The position numbers were made by a program, and so were the translations under genes. Shown one piece after another: positions 36,301 through 47,100 of a DNA stretch of 64,000 nt. Numbering within the stretch: position 1 is the first letter of the stretch; each line of letters opens with the position of its first letter. The stretch is from Norana najaformis (lineage: Eukaryota; Annelida; Clitellata; Crassiclitellata; Hormogastridae): NCBI GenBank assembly GCA_964023275.1, contig OZ029919.1:662001-726000 (forward strand), given 5' to 3'. Under the pieces are notes generated by a model. That model made no database searches, had not been told where the DNA came from, and saw only the letters and a program-made list of their open reading frames with translations.

Positions 36301-37309
36301 AACCTGACGCTTGCATTTCTGAACAGTTGAGAAATGGAGTTTTATCGCTATTTGAGGAGCTACGTCGGCAGATGTGTTTGCTCGTCAGTGATGTTACGGA
36401 TGATTGGATTTTTTGTATTAACAATTCGAAATTAGTTCTTAGAATCCAGTTATTTTTAAGACCTCAGTTTAATAGATAACGGGTGGATGTTAACAGACCT
36501 ATGTTGCAAGAAAGTATGTTACTGGTTTAAGTTAAAACAAATTGTTATCATTCAGGTTTTACTAATATTCAGCCGATGTACAATGACATTTGGTCAAAAC
36601 ATTTGCTATGGCATTTTTCAGAAAGAACAGAAACTGGAAACATGTGAAATACTTGGCCAGTGTTGTGTTGAATTAAAAATGTGAGATAGTACTTCCGTTT
36701 TGCTTGAGGTCTAAACTAAAGATGCATCTCTTTCAGCTTGATTACCCAGTGTAGCTTGGCTTCTGGTTTCTCAGACCTGTCAGAGTTTGACCCGGCTTCT
36801 CCAGCGGATTATGATTTTGGATTGTGAGTTTGACTTGAAGCGACCATCGACTGATGCCTTGGGCATTATGATAACAGTGCTATAGAAGTACTTCAATTAG
36901 CTGGAGGAGCAGCATAAAATAAAAGGATTAGAAAACATAAACTTGTGTAGTGTCATTTGAAATGGACAGTTTCCTTATTGAAGTGTCTTGTTGGATTTCT
37001 GTAGCACATTTTTTTTAAGGTCTGTAGGCCAACATGCTGAAGGTCTGTTTTATTTATGCATTTATTAAGTGCCAGTAACTAATGACTTGATGACGTTGAA
37101 CTATTGTGAGTGATGGTCTTGCTCAAAGTTTTTACACAGTTACGCAGTGAGGGAAGGCTCAAACCCAAAGTACAGTATTGTGGACGTCATTTATGGACAA
37201 CCCCTTGCTGGCCCAGATTCGGTGTTGGCGGGGGGTTGTCTGATTCGATCGGGAGGAGAAGAAAATTTTTTTCACTAGTTTTGGAGTTGTCATCATTTGA
37301 TTGGTCCTA

Positions 37310-37738
37310 CTATCTGGACTGCAGCCTTGACTTGAGACTCGCCTCGTAGCCGTCCCTGTTGCCCTTGACGGACGTCAGGAGAGCCAGCATGCTCTTGGCC
37401 AGCTGCTCGTCGGCTTCGGCGTTGCGTGAGGCAGCGAAGTCGTAAAAGACAACTGATGTTTGGACGTCGTCCAGTTCCTGGCCCCGTAGCAGCTGTCGCC
37501 GGATGTGCTGCTTGTTCCGCTTTATTGCTTCCTGTTCCTTCTGGGTCAGCTCAACGATCCGCTGCTGCTCCAGCTCGAACTCGCGCTCGAGGGCCTTGAA
37601 TGACGAGTAGACCATCGCCTTGACGACCTTCATGCGCGTCTCCTGCAGCATCCGGTTGAACTGGACGGGGTTCTTGTTGTAGGAGCTGACACGAGGACCA
37701 ACGGACAGGTCCACGACCGCTCTCGACTGCGACTGGAA
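37310..37738 (-). CDS. Terminal exon of an uncharacterised coiled-coil protein
   Basis: An open exon after the acceptor GGTTTCCAG and ending at a stop (TAG) at 37,310. It encodes about 140 residues, beginning SQSRAVVDLSVGPRVSSYNK, with a charged helical middle (ALEREFELEQQRIVELTQKE and AIKRNKQHIRRQLLRG) and ending YEASLKSRLQSR. Local GC content is clearly higher than in the flanks and third positions are G/C-rich, as expected of real coding sequence. I do not recognise the family. Upstream exons were not found between 37,740 and 44,000, so it may be an isolated last exon with distant partners, or a retrocopy fragment. A family B repeat starts 60 bp away. Confidence 0.55.
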   Translation of the reverse strand, partial: FQSQSRAVVDLSVGPRVSSYNKNPVQFNRMLQETRMKVVKAMVYSSFKALEREFELEQQRIVELTQKEQEAIKRNKQHIRRQLLRGQELDDVQTSVVFYDFAASRNAEADEQLAKSMLALLTSVKGNRDGYEASLKSRLQSR

Positions 37739-38024
37739 ACCAAAGCGACAACTCGAGTTCTGTTAGGATGTACAGGCGACGGGGGAAGCTGTTTTAATGC
37801 AATCGTAGGCTCGAGATTTCTACAGCAGCCAACGAAAGCTAAGTCGCGGGAACCAGCTTATTCATAGGCACTCGGTAAAAACAAAATCGATGGGCAGGAA
37901 GGGTACGGCTCAGGGCCAAGATCCAAGAGTCAGGCAGACAGACGGCTATGAAAATGAGCAGAGTCGGTCATACGGTCGCTTTAGAAAAGTGTGAATTTAC
38001 GTTTATTTTAACCCAGGGCAAGGT

Positions 38025-38190
38025 GTTCGCGCACACTGTCTTGTCTCTACCACCTAGCGGTAGAATTTGGTACCGGCGTAAGCTGGAAAGTAAACGGCAA
38101 GTCCTGCGAAGAACTGGCCGTGTCCGGCACCTTGGGATTCGTCCATTGCCGGCTCAAGTACCGAAGACATAAGCGCCTCCCTTAAGTTCT
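38025..38190 (+). mobile_element. tRNA-derived SINE, family A (head lost)
   Basis: Retains the body GTACCGGCGTAAGCTGGAAAG and CACCTTGGGATTCGTCCATT but not the B box. Part of the same family as 2,172-2,420. Confidence 0.65.
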
Positions 38191-38199
38191 AGATGGGAT

Positions 38200-39220
38200 G
38201 TGAGAGTTCTACTTGAAGTTTACTTGTTAGACAGTGACTTCGCTTACACCGAAGCCAGGCCAGCTATATTAAGGTTTTGATGAAAATCGAACCTGTGTTG
38301 ATCGCGGAACCGAGTTGTCCCCAGTTGGACTGAGCGCCTGAGCCTTGATGTCTTCGCTGTTCATCGAAGGCTGGACCATCACCACCCGAGTCGAGGAAGG
38401 AGGATCGGACGAAAGGGTCGCGTGAGGAGGAAGGCGTGAGGAAGACATTTTTCGTCTACGCTATATCCTTCTGTGCTTAGAAACAGCGCAGTTCTTAGAT
38501 CGTAACCGAGCCAGTAAATTTCAGGTCAGTCTAGTGTACTGTAGTCTAACGCTGAGATTTCAGGCCTAACCAATCCTGATCAAATCTAATCTAACCCAGT
38601 GTAATGTTTGCTGTGCGAATGATAGCGTTGCTATGGGTTGCATTCATATTCAACACGGTTAGCATAAGTTATTCAGACGAGAGGCAGCTAAGCGATGCTT
38701 CTGTAAGCCTAGCCATTGAACCGTTGACAATAATAGGCCTACGTTTAATATTAATATTAATAAAAGCAGGGTTTAGCAACAATGGCTTCGATCGATCGAT
38801 CGCACTGTCCTCTTCCTCGCGCCAAATAAAAGGCGGAATCTAGACAATGGTCAATGACAGACAATTGACTAGAATTGGGGATTATTGGCGACAATTAAGC
38901 AGCAGGAGATGTTGAAAATTAAGCGTGTTTACCGCGGTAACGCGTCCGGCGGCTACTTTACTGTAAAATCCAGATAATGTTACACCTGCGTGACCAATAA
39001 ATCGAACGTATATTATCGTGAGAATCATATCTGGTATTAGATCTGTCTGCCTAGAAAGCTCATAAAATCCCTCTGATCTGATCTCTTCCGAAAACTTCTA
39101 ACAGCTAAAGTTTGCTGTTACGCCAACAAAAATCTTGGTCTTGATTCAGGTTTTACCCCACGTGACCTGTGCTGCTTGCGCGACAGTTTTAGGTCGGCTT
39201 TCCTTTCCGGTTTCAAGGCA
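38200..39220. other. No gene recognised
   Basis: An ORF of 79 codons at 38,604 has a hydrophobic start (MFAVRMIALLWVAFIFN), but no conserved downstream sequence, good Kozak context or neighbouring exons. No other signal was seen. Confidence 0.4.
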
Positions 39221-39227
39221 ATACTTG

Positions 39228-39405
39228 TATGTATGTATGTATGTAAGTATGTATGCATGCATGTATGTATGTATGTATGCATGCATGCATGTATGTATGT
39301 ATGTATGTATGCATGTATGTATGTATGTATGCTTTCATGTATGTATGTATGTATGTATGTAAGTATGTAAGTATGTATGTATGTATGTACGTATGTATAT
39401 ATCCG
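39228..39405. repeat. (TATG)n microsatellite
   Basis: Interrupted TATG/CATG repeats over about 178 bp. ORFs on both strands here (YVCM and HTYI repeats) are artefacts of the tetranucleotide. Confidence 0.97.
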
Positions 39406-40665
39406 GACTTTTATTAAGTGCATTTTAGAAACTCCTTAAGTGCCATATGAACACGGCAAGGCAGCAGATTTCCAACTAACACAGTCCGTACACAAAGATC
39501 TTAAATGGCGTAGCATCCATTCAAACGGGCAGCGGTGGTCAGAGATCTCACCCGATTAATTCATTGAAAATTGAGCAGGGTCGAGGCCATACAGTCGCTA
39601 TAGAAAATCGTGTACATTTACATTTACACCGTACATGTAGGATCTTTCTGCACCTGTTCATTATTCTCAACCTCTTGTATCATTTCGGTCTCAACTTAAG
39701 ATTTACATCTTTCATTTGGCAAATAATTATCTCGTAAGTTGTCTCCTGTTTCAGCGGACTGACTTTCTAGATATTGTCCTGTCTGCGGCTTGATTTCTGT
39801 GCGCCATCTGTTGATGCCTTGTGCAATGAAAAGCGGCGCTATAGATTACGAAAAAGTGCAAGCTAGGTATTTGCAGAATTGTATTGTATTGTATTTGATA
39901 ACTTATATAGCGCTTCTTACAGAACAAACTACTCAGAGGCGCTTCCAGCATGAAAACCCCCTGGGAAATAAGAACGTCTTTAAACAGCGAGCTGACTGAG
40001 CTCTATCACATCTGTAATGTAATGTAATGTAACGTAACAAGCACTTATATAGCGCTCTTCAAGTACCTCTCAAAAGCGCTGATGACACGGCTATACAGAT
40101 CTAATACATCTCTGTCATATCTATAGCTCTATCTATTATGCAAAGACGTTTACGCAATTCAAATTCAAGCGTGTGCTTAAATTAAACACGTGATAATGCC
40201 ACGTGTGACAGTCGGGTCCTTGACTTTATCAACCAATTATTGTAGTGCTCGCAATAATCTTGCCCGCGACCACCGTTTCGCGTATCAACTGACCGAATTT
40301 CTTTGTCGGTCCTGTGTATGTATATAGAAACCGATTGCTACCACGATAGAAGTTTAGACTTCGCCCTGACCGATTATCTATGCAGTCGACCTCTTATCAG
40401 AAGAGATAATATTATGAATCGACTATAGATAATTCCAATGTTTTCCAAGTCAGCTTAGGCAATAACTGTTTTTCGTCGAAAGTATATCCGTTTTCAGCTG
40501 CATTGTCGAAAATCATTTCCTGAACCTATGTCGAGCAAAGGAAATTGACTATCAAGGTTTGTAGTTGATTCTTTGTTCAGGCTCTTTAAGACCCTTTCTT
40601 GAACCTGCTGATTGAAATCAACCATTTCTGACAGTTAATAAGAGAAAGATTTCGTCCGTCTGCTA

Positions 40666-42083
40666 CAGTGGTGTGCAAAAGTTTTGAATCACCTGCCGAT
40701 TTTTGCAATTCTTTGATTCACTGCTCTGTATTGAGGTAAATAATGTTGCGGCAATAATATGCTTATGAAATAATTGTTGTCATATAGTTTGTTTACCATT
40801 TCCTAACTTTATTTCTTTGAAATAACATGACAATAAATTTTTACCACATGGTGGATAGGCCGATATGAAAAAAGTCAAAAAACCGGCCCATGCTTCTTCT
40901 GTGTATAGTACACGTGCATGTGTTGAGATGAAATAACGAGCATTTCTCTGCGATCGTAAGCCTTCTCTATCATGTTGTGGCCTTGAAGAAGGCCGATTTT
41001 ATGTGTCAGTGATGGATCAGTACTTGATGGGCCAGCCCTTGCTCTTTGCCACTTGTCTGCATCGTGTCGGCATTGAGTGGACCAGCTTGACCAGGTGGTC
41101 ATGGATTACGACACGGTTCCAGACGGCAATGAGCGACTCGATCAGCTGGCGCTTGGTGGTCGGATGTCTCTTGGATATTTTCAAGGCTACTTTGTGCCAG
41201 AGATTCTCAATCGGATTCAGATCCGGTGATTGGGCGGGCCAGTCCAGCGTTCTGATGTTGTTCTGGTGCTTCCACTTGGTGACAATTTTGGCACGATGGC
41301 ATGGCGCATTGTCATCCTGAAACAAGAACTGACGCGGGAACAGCTGCTGAGCTGATGGCAACATGCACTTCTGCAGTAGTTCGATGTACTTGGTCGCGTT
41401 GACCGTTCCATCGACGATATGCAGACGCCCGACGCCACTGGCAGCCATGCAGCCCCAGACCATGATCTTCAGGGGATGCTTCACCGTCAGGTTCAGGCAC
41501 TATGGCTTGAATTCTTCTCCAGGAAACTTCCTCACATATGTGTGTCCTTGGTTGCCAAACAAGCAGAAGGTGCTTTCATCGCTGAAAAGCACCTTCTCAA
41601 CATCTTACAACTCCAGCTGGAGTACCGCCGTGCCCACAGGATTCGGTTGCGCCTCTGGACGTCGGTCATCAGAGGCTTCCTCCGTGCCTTGCATCCCCTC
41701 AGACTGAACGGCAGGCACCGGCGACGCACTGTTGATGAGCTGACAGCGACGTTGCACTTCTCCCACCACTCACATAGCAGTTCAGGTAACGACAGCTTGC
41801 GGTTGGCAAGAGATATGCAGTGAAGTGCGCGGTCCTGGCGTGACGTCGACGCGCGTGGACGACCGGTGCGAACCCTGTCGACCACTGACCCCGTCTCCTT
41901 AATCTTCTTCAGAATCTGGACAACCGCGCTCCGATTGCAGCCGATTCTTCTGGCGATATGGCGGCTCGAAAAGCCCTCTTGGTCCATCACGGACACACGA
42001 ACTCGCTGCTCCATTGTGAGGTTCGGACCCTTCTTCGTGGTGCCGTTCAAGTCCCAAACTGTCGATGATACCCAGAATCCCAC
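40666..42083 (-). pseudogene. Degenerate Tc1/mariner (DD34E) transposon
   Basis: The N-terminal part (42,083-41,532) has helix-turn-helix sequence (EGFSSRHIARRIGCNRSAVV, TGRPRAST). The C-terminal part (41,484-41,017) carries FQDDNAPCH and SPDLNPIENLW; 34 residues separate the second catalytic Asp from Glu, the DD34E spacing. The two parts are in different frames. The segment with the first Asp (FSDESTF) lies in a third reading stretch containing a stop, so the transposase is inactive as written. A 5'-ACAGTGGTGTGCAAAAGTTTT-type terminal sequence lies at 40,666 and fits a Tc1 terminus. No matching inverted copy was found on the other side up to 42,600. Confidence 0.85.
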
Positions 42084-42710
42084 GTTTATTTATAGCCGTT
42101 TCACGCGCGCAAGCTGTCTCCTACGTAATTGGTTGACAAAATAAACCTTGTAATTGGTCAGCTTAAGGAGCAGTGATTGGTTAATCTCGATCCAACTTCA
42201 ACGCACAATCCATCATTTCTACTTGTAGGGTGGAGGTTCATGTATGCGTATCATAACCAACGTGAATTAAAAGTAATCCATCTGAAGATGTTACTTTTCA
42301 AAGCTAAATACATTCCCTGCAACGCGACATAGAATTAACTTTTTAGCTATATGGCTGACTTGAGATAATAGCCATGGTCCGTCTGCTAAGTGCTGTGTTT
42401 TGATAGGCCACAAACACAGAAGCAGGTTATTTTATTCATAAGCAGAATTATATGACTATGTTCTCATTTTGTGTTCAAATTACTTACGTCTCATGACAAA
42501 ATTCGTCACTTCGAAAATAAGCTTTCTGGCTGCTGAACCGGGTCGTATTTAACGCAGCAGTCAGTGTACCATACAAGTTCTGTATAATACTGATACTAAA
42601 GCGGGAGGCATGCTCGATTGCAATGTCAATGCTTGCTGCGTCAAGTCAGAGCGGTTGTCCAGAAATACCATAGGAAATACAATACAAGACCCGGCTTCGG
42701 AAGAACACAC

Positions 42711-42711
<1 letters not shown>

Positions 42712-42762
<51 letters not shown>
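42712..42762. repeat. (GA)n microsatellite
   Basis: About 50 bp of near-perfect GA dinucleotides with one AAAG interruption. Confidence 0.97.
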
Positions 42763-42934
42763 TAGCTGTTACTGTTGCATTTAGGTTGAGAGAAACGATT
42801 GGCAAAAACCTGTATGAACCGGGGTAAGATTTCGCAAGATTTCTTGAAAAGATCGGACCAGTTTGGAAGGGTTAGTGGGGAACAAATTTATTATTATTTG
42901 ATAATGATGAGATTAAATCGATTTGTGCTTGTAG

Positions 42935-43111
42935 ATGTGCCTCTGTTGCTGTGCTCTTTGTAAGAGTTGTGCCTGTCTGAAATGTCTTTGCTGCTGTTGC
43001 CCGGACTGTTGCCCCGATGACGACAGCCACTCCGAGGCAAATGCACAGAATAACAACTCAAACAATTCAAACATTGAGTCAGAAGTCGTCACGAGTCAAC
43101 CGGATCAGTAA
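42935..43111 (+). CDS. Small cysteine-string ORF or terminal exon (58 aa)
   Basis: Opens with ATG directly after an acceptor-like TTTGTGCTTGTAG. The peptide starts MCLCCCALCKSCACLKCLCC and continues CCPDCCPDDD, then an Asn/Ser-rich acidic tail ending VVTSQPDQ. Fifteen cysteines fall in the first 27 residues. Such strings are typically palmitoylated membrane anchors, as in DNAJC5-type cysteine string proteins, whose Cys string is also followed by an acidic, Gln/Thr-rich tail. I found no J-domain exon upstream on this strand. So it is either the last exon of a gene with long introns, a free small protein, or chance. The region after it to 44,000 shows no other gene. Confidence 0.4.
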   Translation: MCLCCCALCKSCACLKCLCCCCPDCCPDDDSHSEANAQNNNSNNSNIESEVVTSQPDQ

Positions 43112-44174
43112 GAAAAACGACAGGCGATCGAAATGGTCCTTCCAACACGTACAGAAGTAGCTGCAAACGGACGAAATGTGTACAAAATATGATGAGCGAT
43201 AATTCGTTAAAATGGCAACTTCACAGCCATAGATTAGTGATTATACAGTGGGTTTATTTTTATAAGTGTTTTACGTTCATTTAAGATTTTATTTAAGAAA
43301 GTAGACGCCGTTACTATGCGCGGATGAGCCAAACATGCATCACAATGCTCTTCTACTCATGCATAGATCTATGTCGGCCATTTTGAAACAATGGCGTCGC
43401 TGAATGGATCTGTTAATTCTTTTGTTTGTTAATCATTTGCTGCATCGATTAGCTAGAAGCAGCTGCTGCGTAGTAACATAATGGTCTTTCTGCTATTCTA
43501 GGTGAAGCGTGAAGGTGCTGTACGCAAAGTGACTATTTGCACAATCAAGCTGATTTTAAATTAGAACGAGACGGTTAATTTATTAAGAAAGGAAGGTTTA
43601 AAACAATAAAATTATACCAGTTTATAGTTTAAAAAGAGCAAAACAGATGTTAGGATATTAAATAAGCTCAGCTGTTCCATCAAATCAAAATCTAATAGTT
43701 CTTTGAAAGAAATCTGGAAGACGGCTTATGCTTCATGACGCGAAAATCTCATTTGTAAAGGCATAATTTCTGCATTATTATAAAGACTGGACAGTTTAAG
43801 AATTTGTTTTGGCGGCAATAAAATAGAACTGGAACACACAAAACAGCAAAACTAATCGCCATTACTGTTCAAACTTTATTGCTGCTCATCTGCCTCACGC
43901 TATACAATATATATAGTCAGTCACGAAAACGAACAACACAAAAACTTATCAGTACAACAAAATAATAACTTCTATAGCGCCATTCTTGTTGTTGGCGATC
44001 ACACTTTTAGTCGGCGGTCATAACTCGTAGACCGTTCCACCTTTTCTGCCGCAAAACCAGATGACATACGTAGACGAAGACGGTGTGATCACATGTCGGA
44101 ATCTGGGTCGAGTTAATATATGCACAAGGTCATGTCTGTGCCTCAAGCCAATGCATATTAAGTAGGTTAGTAGG
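43112..44174. other. No gene recognised
   Basis: AT-rich sequence without domains. The right end likely holds the 3'UTR of the ZIP transporter, whose stop is at 44,175. Confidence 0.5.
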
Positions 44175-47100
44175 TCAGACGATAGAGATCTTATCTTCAT
44201 AGACGGCGAGCAGTAGCATGGCCAGGAAGCCAATTAAGATTCCAAGGTTCGATGTGAGGAAGATGAGCCACGGTGAGTAGAGTGAGAAGAATTGGATCAG
44301 CTCAGGTATCTACAACAATCAAGTTGGCTTAAATCAGCCATGGAATCAGTCAACCATGACCAGCTGTGTATCTGTAGAAGATTCAATGTTTACTAACTCA
44401 TGTATGTATGAATGTAACTATATACGTATGTACTGTATGTATTCATGAATGTATGTTTATATGTATGCATGTACTACGTACGTGTGTGTATGTATGTGTG
44501 TACATATGTATTTATGTATGTAGGTATGTATGTACGTATGCATGTACGTGTATATGTATGTGTGTATCTACGCATTTATATAGCACCTAGGTTGTCTTAC
44601 CACGTCGGCCAGTGCAATATAGAGGAACATTCCGGATGCCACAGCAGCGATCCACTGCTGTGCTCCATCTGTATTCTCTGAGACGGAGATTCCAATGTAT
44701 AGACCGACGAAAGCCGTCAGCTGGGACAACAGCTGGAACAACAGGACCTTCTTAGTCGACCAACCGGCGGACAACAGAACGGCCGTGTCACCTGTATCGT
44801 TGTACACAAAAAGAAAACATGGGCTATTCACTAGCAGGAACTGAAGCATACTACTATGCATCCAACGAACCTGAACTTACAAATACTAGAATAAAGAGGA
44901 GGAAATAAGTCAGATGCCATACAACAATGAAAACTATGACGAATGAACATATCACATTTAGCAACAAGTGAATACTATATGCAACTATACGTGTAAGTAA
45001 TGCATTCAACAGCACAAGAGTAATGTACATCAACTATTCATACAACGGATACATGCAACAACGCGACAACACAGCAGTCAGAGTAAGAGAACATAACGAC
45101 ACAAAGTATACAACTATACGACAGAACAGACAGACAGAAAGTATAAGGATAAAGCTATGCATACAACGAAATACGACAATACAATCACAGTACAGTAGCA
45201 GATAACATGAGTTTAAGCATACAATGCGTATACGTGCAACTAGCACTTAACAGTGCGACAATACTATAGCAACTGTTGCTCCATTAATAGATAGCGTTCA
45301 CGGTGGAAGACAACGAATGGAAGGACATTGCAACCCGACAAAGTCCGATATTAAGGCAAAACGTTTGCTGAGTAAGTCGTGTCTTACCAGATCAGTGTCT
45401 TACCAAAACCGTTTCTTACTGAATCAGTATCTTACCGAATCCGTATCTTATCAGATTCCTATCTTACCGAATTCGTATCTTACCGAATCCGTGTATTACC
45501 GAATCCGAATCTTACCAAATCCTTGTCTTACTGAATCCGGGTCTTACCGAATTCGTGCGGCAATTCGTGGGTGAATATGGCAATCGTTGTTCCAATGCCC
45601 GTTTGCCAACTGGTGCTAAAGGCTGCACCCATCGCCAATCCATCGGCAAAGTTATGAATGCCATCACCAATGGTTATCATCCAGGCCACAGAAGAATGAG
45701 CTGCAAACAGAATTCAAGGATTTCGTCGCAAGTGTCCATCAAATCACTTGGTATAGCGCCTTTAGATGCCACTGTAGGAATTAAGTCTAATCAACTGTTG
45801 CTCTATAGTAGCACGGGAGCTTTTGACAACTTTCAATTAGAGATGAAATGTAAGGAATTATATAGGATCAGAAGGAAAGGGGTGGAAAACTATGAAATGG
45901 TTAGTTGAGATGGGGTTCGACCAATGGAAAAGACTGGATGAGATCAGATAGAATGGGATAAAGATGGAATGGGATAAGATGGTATAGGCTACGGATGGAA
46001 TGGATTAGAGATGGATAAGACACGGTGCGATATATCAATTTATAAGATATGAACATATAAGTATTTACTGGTATTATTTCTGCATTGATTAAGCCTTACT
46101 ATCTAATGACTAAGCAGCAATAAATGGCGCTGAGCAATTATTGTGAGTGAAGGACTTTCTCAAGGTCTCTACACAGTAACCATCTCACGGAAGACTCGAA
46201 CTTGTACTCTGCACGTTACGGGCCGAACGCTCTAACCAATCGGCTACCGTGACCTACATACAAGCCGAGCGCTCTAACCAATCGGCTACCGTGACCTACA
46301 TACAAGCCGAGCACTCTAACCAATCGGCTACCGTGACCTACATACAAGCCGAGCGCTCTAACCAATCAGAATATGTCACAACATTCATGTAGTGCCGTTT
46401 AGGAATCTCTCAAAGGTGCCTTCCTTATTTTAACCTCGCCTTACATTATCTTACCTTAGTTTCCATAACTTAGTTTGCGTTAACTTACCTAAAAGAGCTG
46501 AGTGCTGTTCGGATATGGAGAACTGGACAGGCTGCGAGATATGAGAGAGGAGTATAGCATCAAAGTCTAACCAAGCGGCTAACCAATTCAACTCGCAGAA
46601 TTCTGCAATTCAGTTGTTTGCAAACGAAGTACTACAGTACTTACAGTGAACGACAGCATCCTCTTCTTCTCCTTCCTTGTGTTTCTTCTCCTTTTCCACG
46701 TCTTTGCTGTGACCATTTCCCTGATTGGATGATGACGTCAGGCTTACGTCATCCGATAGAGGTCGATTGATGTAATTGTTCAGAGTGATGTCTGAACTGG
46801 CGCTGTTCAAGTCCACGTGACCAAGGTCAGAGTCCGACCTCAATTTTTACTTCGATGACCTAAAAACTTGTCGAAAGTATCCCTAAAAATTTCAAATAGA
46901 TCACCATCACAATCTTTTAATCTATGATCGATACATCCCAGATCGATCGAACCATTGAATCATTTGTCCGTCTGTCGCTCCAGTGTCTTCCATCCATCCA
47001 TCAATCGGTCGATCGATCGATCCATCCATCCATCCACCCACCCACCACCCAGTCCATACATCCATTCAACCACCTAATCCATCCACCCAACCACTTCCAA

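Noticed and set aside
38604..38843. 79-codon ORF with a signal-peptide-like start
   Set aside because: Hydrophobic start only; no family resemblance, weak start context and no supporting neighbours.
39118..39423. HTYI/YVCM repeat proteins on both strands
   Set aside because: They are encoded by a (TATG)n microsatellite.
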